Assembly: GCA_023957755.1 (NCBI GenBank)
Contig: JAMLGT010000021.1
Span: 1-49,023 of the forward strand
DNA from: Chitinophagaceae bacterium
GTDB taxonomy: Bacteria; Bacteroidota; Bacteroidia; Chitinophagales; Chitinophagaceae
Direction of reading: 5' to 3'
Length of the DNA stretch: 49,023 bases
Shown: piece by piece, positions 45,311-49,023 of the stretch
Position numbering within the stretch: position 1 is the first letter of the stretch
Layout: every line of letters begins with the position of its first letter
Position numbers and translations under genes: made by a program
The notes under the pieces: generated by a model
What the model saw: the letters and a program-made list of their open reading frames with translations, nothing else
The model's database searches: none
What the model was told of the DNA's origin: nothing

Positions 45311-48127
45311 ATGAAAAAATTACTATTAATTCTGCTTACCCTCTCTTCTTCAATAATAGCAGTAGCTCAAAATGCTACTGTAAAAGGAACTATCAGGGAT
45401 ACTACCCAAAATTCACCTGTGGAACTAGCCTCTGTGGCTATCCTTAGTCAGAGTGACTCCATTCTGCAGAAGAGTACGAGAACTGATAAAAACGGAAATT
45501 TTGAGATTACCAACCTGAAGGATGGTGCCTACATATTATTGGTGAGCTATCCTAAATACGTGGACTATGTGGATATGTTTGATATTTCAGGGGGGTATCC
45601 TGTAGATTATAAAACCATCCCACTCACTCAAACTGCCATGTTGCTTGACGAGATCGTAATATCCCAACCACCTGTCAGAATTAAAGGTGATACTACAGAG
45701 TATATGGCAGATAGTTTTAAGGTACGCGAGAATGCCACCGTAGAGGAATTACTTAAGGAACTACCCGGTATTCAGGTGGACAAGGATGGAAAAATCATGG
45801 CCCAGGGAAAACAAGTACAAAAAGTACTGGTGGATGGGGATGAGTTTTTCAGTGATGACCCCACAGTTGCTACAAAAAACCTGAGAGCAGATGCCATTCA
45901 GAAAGTACAGGTTTATGATAAGCGAAGCGATCAGGCAGCTTTCACCGGAATTGATGACGGCCAGGAGGTGAAAACTATTGACCTGAGGTTAAAAGAAAAT
46001 GCCAAGAAGGGATACTTTGGCAAAGCATCCGTAGCAGGTCTTGACAAATATTACAACCTTACAGGAATGCTCAACTCATTTAAGGCTAAAAGAAAACTTT
46101 CAGTGTTTGGTGTAGCAAGCAGCACAGATCAGACAGGCCTTAGCTGGAGCGACCAGAGCGCGCTTGGATTCAGCGGAGATGGTGGTGGATTTCGTGGTGG
46201 TGGTGGTCGTGGAATGATGATAGTAGGAGCTATGGGAAGCAGTGGCGGTGGCGACCTGAGCGCAGGAAATTCCTACGGGCAGGGCCTCCCGGAAAGTATT
46301 AAGGCCGGAGCACATTACAGCGACAAATGGAACGATGGGAAGAATTCAGCCGGCGGAAACTACCTCTTTAATAAGATTGATATTCGGTCAGGAGGCAGCA
46401 CATACAGTCAGAACACATTACTGGACAGCGTGTACTACGGTAAAAGCTCCTCAACCGGAACATCAAGCCAAATCAGGCAGAGCCTGAATGGTGTGTTGGA
46501 TATTCAAATCGATTCGACCTCTCAATTTAAGATTACAGCCACCGGCAGCCGGAATACATCTGACAATTATACAAAGGATTTGTCCGAAGCCTTAAGTGAA
46601 ACACTTGATCCGGTGAACAACAGTACGAGTGTTACTACCAACCACAGTGAATCGGAAGCTTTCAACACCAATGCATTCTACAGAAAGAGATTTAAAACTC
46701 CCGGAAGGACAATCAGCATCAACTTCAACCAGAGATATAATAATACGAAGAGTGATGGCTTCCTGAATAATGAAGCAAATTACTTTGACCCGCTTGGTAA
46801 CAATACAAGAACTGACCACACAGATCAGAACAAAGTTAATACTACCAGGACAATGACATTTGAAGGAAAGATCAGTTATACAAATCCACTCGGGAAGAAG
46901 TCATTTATTGAGCTGAACTATAGCTACAACCACAATGACAACTATCAGGTACGGCTTACTTACAACAAGGATTTAAATGATAAGTATAACCAACTGGTGG
47001 ATACACTGAGTAGCGATTTTAAATACACTTATAATATTAATACAGGAGGATTAAACTATCGTTACAATGGTAAGAAACTGACTTTCTCGGCCGGTGGTAA
47101 CGTCTCTAGAACAGATTATCAGCAGCAGGACAACTTTCTGGGCACTACCAGACCCTATGGTTATACGAATCTGGCACCAAGAGCCGATCTGAGATATAAA
47201 CTAAGCTCAGCATCCACCATCAGTTTCAATTACAATGGTAATACCCAACAACCCACCATTGATCAGTTGCAACCATTGAAAAACAATAGTGACCCGCTTA
47301 ATATTGTGGTAGGTAACCCCAACCTGAAACAATCTTTCAGTAACAGTATCGGGTTAAACTTTAACAGCTTCCAGATAATGTCGGAACAATATGTTTTCAT
47401 GGGAGTGAACTTTAATTCTACAAGCAACCAGATCAGCAGCAGCTACACCATTGATAATATGGGGCGCAGAGTCACTCAATATGTTAACATCGACGGTGCT
47501 AACTACTCACTGAGTATGTATGGAAGCTACTCACGCAAACTTGGTAAGACATGGCGTTTGGGAATATCTCCGAATGCATCAGTGTCAAAAAACACGAATT
47601 TCATTAATGGACACGAGAACATAGCCAATAGTTTTGTAATCAGTCCGGGGATTAATTTCAGCAAGCGTGATGTGCAGAAATATGAATTGGAGATTCGCTA
47701 CACGCCATCGTTTAACTCTTCCAAATCAAGCATCAGTACGGCTGCAAATCGTAATTACTGGACTCAAAATGTGGGATTCGACGGCCGTGTGAGTCTGCCT
47801 GGTAAAATTGATTTGGGCACAGACATCTCTTACGAATACAGGCAACAGTTAGATGCCTCGGATACAAAGAATCAGGTTACGCTATGGAATGCGTACATTG
47901 AAAAGAGATTCCTGAAAAAAGAACAATTGACGCTGCGCTTCAGTGTGAACGATATCCTTGATCAGAATAAGGGTTACTCAAGAGTTATTCAGCCGAATGC
48001 GATCGTGGAAAGCAATTATCTCACCTTCCAGAGATACGGGCTGTTAACCCTTACCTATAACTTTAACACTACCGGTACCGGTGGCTCAGGCCCTCAGGGC
48101 GGCGGCATGAGAACGATGAGATTCTAA
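45311..48127 (+). CDS. Outer-membrane beta-barrel / TonB-dependent receptor-like protein
   Basis: 938 residues, the complete counterpart of the truncated gene at the left edge. Signal peptide 1-19 (...SIIAVAQ), carboxypeptidase regulatory-like domain (about 22-110, ATVKGTIRDTTQNSPVELASV), plug region with ENATVEELLKELPGIQV and VDGDEFFSDDPT (about 140-190), then the barrel. A glycine-rich loop at about residues 292-318 (GDGGGFRGGGGRGM, SSGGGD) has no match in the paralog, and the C-terminus carries a GGSGPQGGG tail after the last strand. The barrel blocks GNPNLK, QPTI-QLQPLK-NSDPL and FLK-E-L-LRFS...ILDQNKGY are shared with the paralog. Ligand unknown. It is followed after 19 nt by a GLPGLI gene. 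Confidence 0.92.
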   Translation: MKKLLLILLTLSSSIIAVAQNATVKGTIRDTTQNSPVELASVAILSQSDSILQKSTRTDKNGNFEITNLKDGAYILLVSYPKYVDYVDMFDISGGYPVDYKTIPLTQTAMLLDEIVISQPPVRIKGDTTEYMADSFKVRENATVEELLKELPGIQVDKDGKIMAQGKQVQKVLVDGDEFFSDDPTVATKNLRADAIQKVQVYDKRSDQAAFTGIDDGQEVKTIDLRLKENAKKGYFGKASVAGLDKYYNLTGMLNSFKAKRKLSVFGVASSTDQTGLSWSDQSALGFSGDGGGFRGGGGRGMMIVGAMGSSGGGDLSAGNSYGQGLPESIKAGAHYSDKWNDGKNSAGGNYLFNKIDIRSGGSTYSQNTLLDSVYYGKSSSTGTSSQIRQSLNGVLDIQIDSTSQFKITATGSRNTSDNYTKDLSEALSETLDPVNNSTSVTTNHSESEAFNTNAFYRKRFKTPGRTISINFNQRYNNTKSDGFLNNEANYFDPLGNNTRTDHTDQNKVNTTRTMTFEGKISYTNPLGKKSFIELNYSYNHNDNYQVRLTYNKDLNDKYNQLVDTLSSDFKYTYNINTGGLNYRYNGKKLTFSAGGNVSRTDYQQQDNFLGTTRPYGYTNLAPRADLRYKLSSASTISFNYNGNTQQPTIDQLQPLKNNSDPLNIVVGNPNLKQSFSNSIGLNFNSFQIMSEQYVFMGVNFNSTSNQISSSYTIDNMGRRVTQYVNIDGANYSLSMYGSYSRKLGKTWRLGISPNASVSKNTNFINGHENIANSFVISPGINFSKRDVQKYELEIRYTPSFNSSKSSISTAANRNYWTQNVGFDGRVSLPGKIDLGTDISYEYRQQLDASDTKNQVTLWNAYIEKRFLKKEQLTLRFSVNDILDQNKGYSRVIQPNAIVESNYLTFQRYGLLTLTYNFNTTGTGGSGPQGGGMRTMRF

Positions 48128-48146
48128 ACTTATAAAAATAATTTCA

Positions 48147-48902
48147 ATGAAAAAGATATTTCTATTATTAACTATTGCACTTGGAGCAGGTACCGGATAC
48201 GCACAAAGTCCTATCCTTACCAAAGCAAAGATTGAGTACGAAAAAAAGGTAAATTCATGGGCATCCGTTCCACCGGATATGCTTGACAGAATCAAACAGA
48301 ATACCCCACAGTATTCATCTACTTTCTATAGTTTTGAAACCGATGGCCAAAAATCAATTTACAAGCAAATCCCATCAACCAACAATAATAATATGGGAAG
48401 GGGATTCTTCAGGATGGAACAAGGCAGTGAAGACGATGTGGTATATACTGACTTCACTACCGACCAGCAGATTTCGCTGAAGAGCGTTTTTGAAAAGACC
48501 TATTTGCTGACAGACAGTATCGGCCATATCAACTGGAAAATCACAAACGATTTTAGAGAGATAGCCGGATTTAATTGCAGGAGAGCTACTGCACTGATAA
48601 TGGACTCTGTATTTGTTGTCGCATTTTACACTAATGAAATTGTAGCGCAGGGCGGTCCGGAAGGATTTACCGGTTTACCGGGCACTATACTCGGACTTGT
48701 AATAAACAGGCTTCATACCACATGGTATGCCACCAAAGTGAGTGTGGTGGATGTGGATCCTTCCAGAATTAAGGCTCCTACAGATTCTAAAGCTGAGAAA
48801 TCGAATAAAAAGAAATTAATTGAAAGTCTGAAAGACAGATTCCAGTCAAACAGAAATAGTTGGATTAACGATGACCGGATGATCTGGGGAATTATGATCT
48901 AA
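48147..48902 (+). CDS. GLPGLI family protein
   Basis: 251 residues with signal peptide (about 1-19, ...GTGYAQ). The signature region is GLPGTILGLVINRLHTTWYA (about 174-193), preceded by FREIAGFNCRRAT (about 136-148) and DSVFVVAFYTNEI, nearly identical to the copy at 2399-3112. The N-terminal part and the Lys-rich C-terminal part (SKAEKSNKKKLIESL) differ more. It is probably co-transcribed with the receptor gene 19 nt upstream, and a strong terminator follows. The function is not established for the family; a periplasmic or surface partner of the receptor is the working inference. Confidence 0.9.
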   Translation: MKKIFLLLTIALGAGTGYAQSPILTKAKIEYEKKVNSWASVPPDMLDRIKQNTPQYSSTFYSFETDGQKSIYKQIPSTNNNNMGRGFFRMEQGSEDDVVYTDFTTDQQISLKSVFEKTYLLTDSIGHINWKITNDFREIAGFNCRRATALIMDSVFVVAFYTNEIVAQGGPEGFTGLPGTILGLVINRLHTTWYATKVSVVDVDPSRIKAPTDSKAEKSNKKKLIESLKDRFQSNRNSWINDDRMIWGIMI

Positions 48903-48922
48903 ATTTTTGCCGTAACAGAATA

Positions 48923-48959
48923 CAAAAAGTCCCGCCATTTTTCTGAGCGGGACTTTTTG
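48923..48959 (+). terminator. Rho-independent terminator of the receptor-GLPGLI operon
   Basis: Stem AAAAAGTCCCGC (48924-48935) / GCGGGACTTTTT (48947-48958) around a T-rich loop; 21 nt after the GLPGLI stop codon. Confidence 0.92.
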
Positions 48960-49023
48960 CGTATATATTATTGGTAATGTAATCAAAAATGGTTGGTGGT
49001 TATTTGAATAAAAACCCCTAAAC

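Noticed and set aside
45163-45447. 94-residue ORF overlapping the start of the second receptor gene
   Set aside because: It is in another frame across the receptor signal peptide, with no domain or leader support.

Overview
The window looks like a chromosomal segment of a Bacteroidota bacterium, probably near Chitinophagaceae; the family-level placement is an inference. The phylum is supported by several secreted proteins with C-terminal type IX secretion (T9SS) sorting domains of the YPNP type, TonB-dependent receptors with carboxypeptidase-like N-terminal domains, two GLPGLI-family proteins, and promoters of the TTG / 19 bp / TAnnTTTG kind with little Shine-Dalgarno signal.

Layout. 1-3112: the 3' end of an outer-membrane beta-barrel receptor gene plus a GLPGLI gene. 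3131-3785: a tandem array of palindromic REP-like repeats between convergent genes. 3875-9325 (minus): proline dehydrogenase, TrmH-type RNA methyltransferase and SMC, probably one operon read from smc. 9649-11654: universal stress protein and arginase. 11713-15366 (minus): a giant T9SS protein with five cysteine-rich repeats. 15568-20425: GDP-mannose dehydratase, thioredoxin, an alkaline-phosphatase-superfamily protein, DUF488 (minus) and an M28 peptidase. 20592-20815 (minus): tRNA-Leu(TAA) and tRNA-Gly(GCC). 20885-24644: a small membrane protein, a glycosyltransferase, an orphan histidine kinase and RibBA. 24954-28286: an Oar-like TonB-dependent receptor. 28375-28659: two MITE-like inverted-repeat elements. 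28798-30046 (minus): bactofilin plus an M23 peptidase. 30590-36328: three tandem paralogous T9SS proteins, each with its own leader and terminator. 36443-38866 (minus): a cell-envelope protein with MG2-like and plug-like parts. 39205-42831: an RCC1/SdrB-like T9SS protein. 43167-45109: a cytochrome c-FTR1 iron permease split into two frames. 45311-48902: a second receptor + GLPGLI module, paralogous to the one at the left end.

The main themes are envelope and surface functions (receptors, T9SS cargo, cell-shape genes, iron uptake) mixed with housekeeping genes. The most notable observations are: (i) the FTR1 gene is split by a -1 offset exactly at a REXXE iron motif, and a canonical slippery heptamer G GGA AAA sits in the correct frame; (ii) the covarying hairpins of the 132-bp repeat array; (iii) the duplicated receptor-GLPGLI module; (iv) the mosaic structure of the third T9SS paralog; and (v) the coordinated loss of two cysteines in one of the five repeats of the large T9SS protein.
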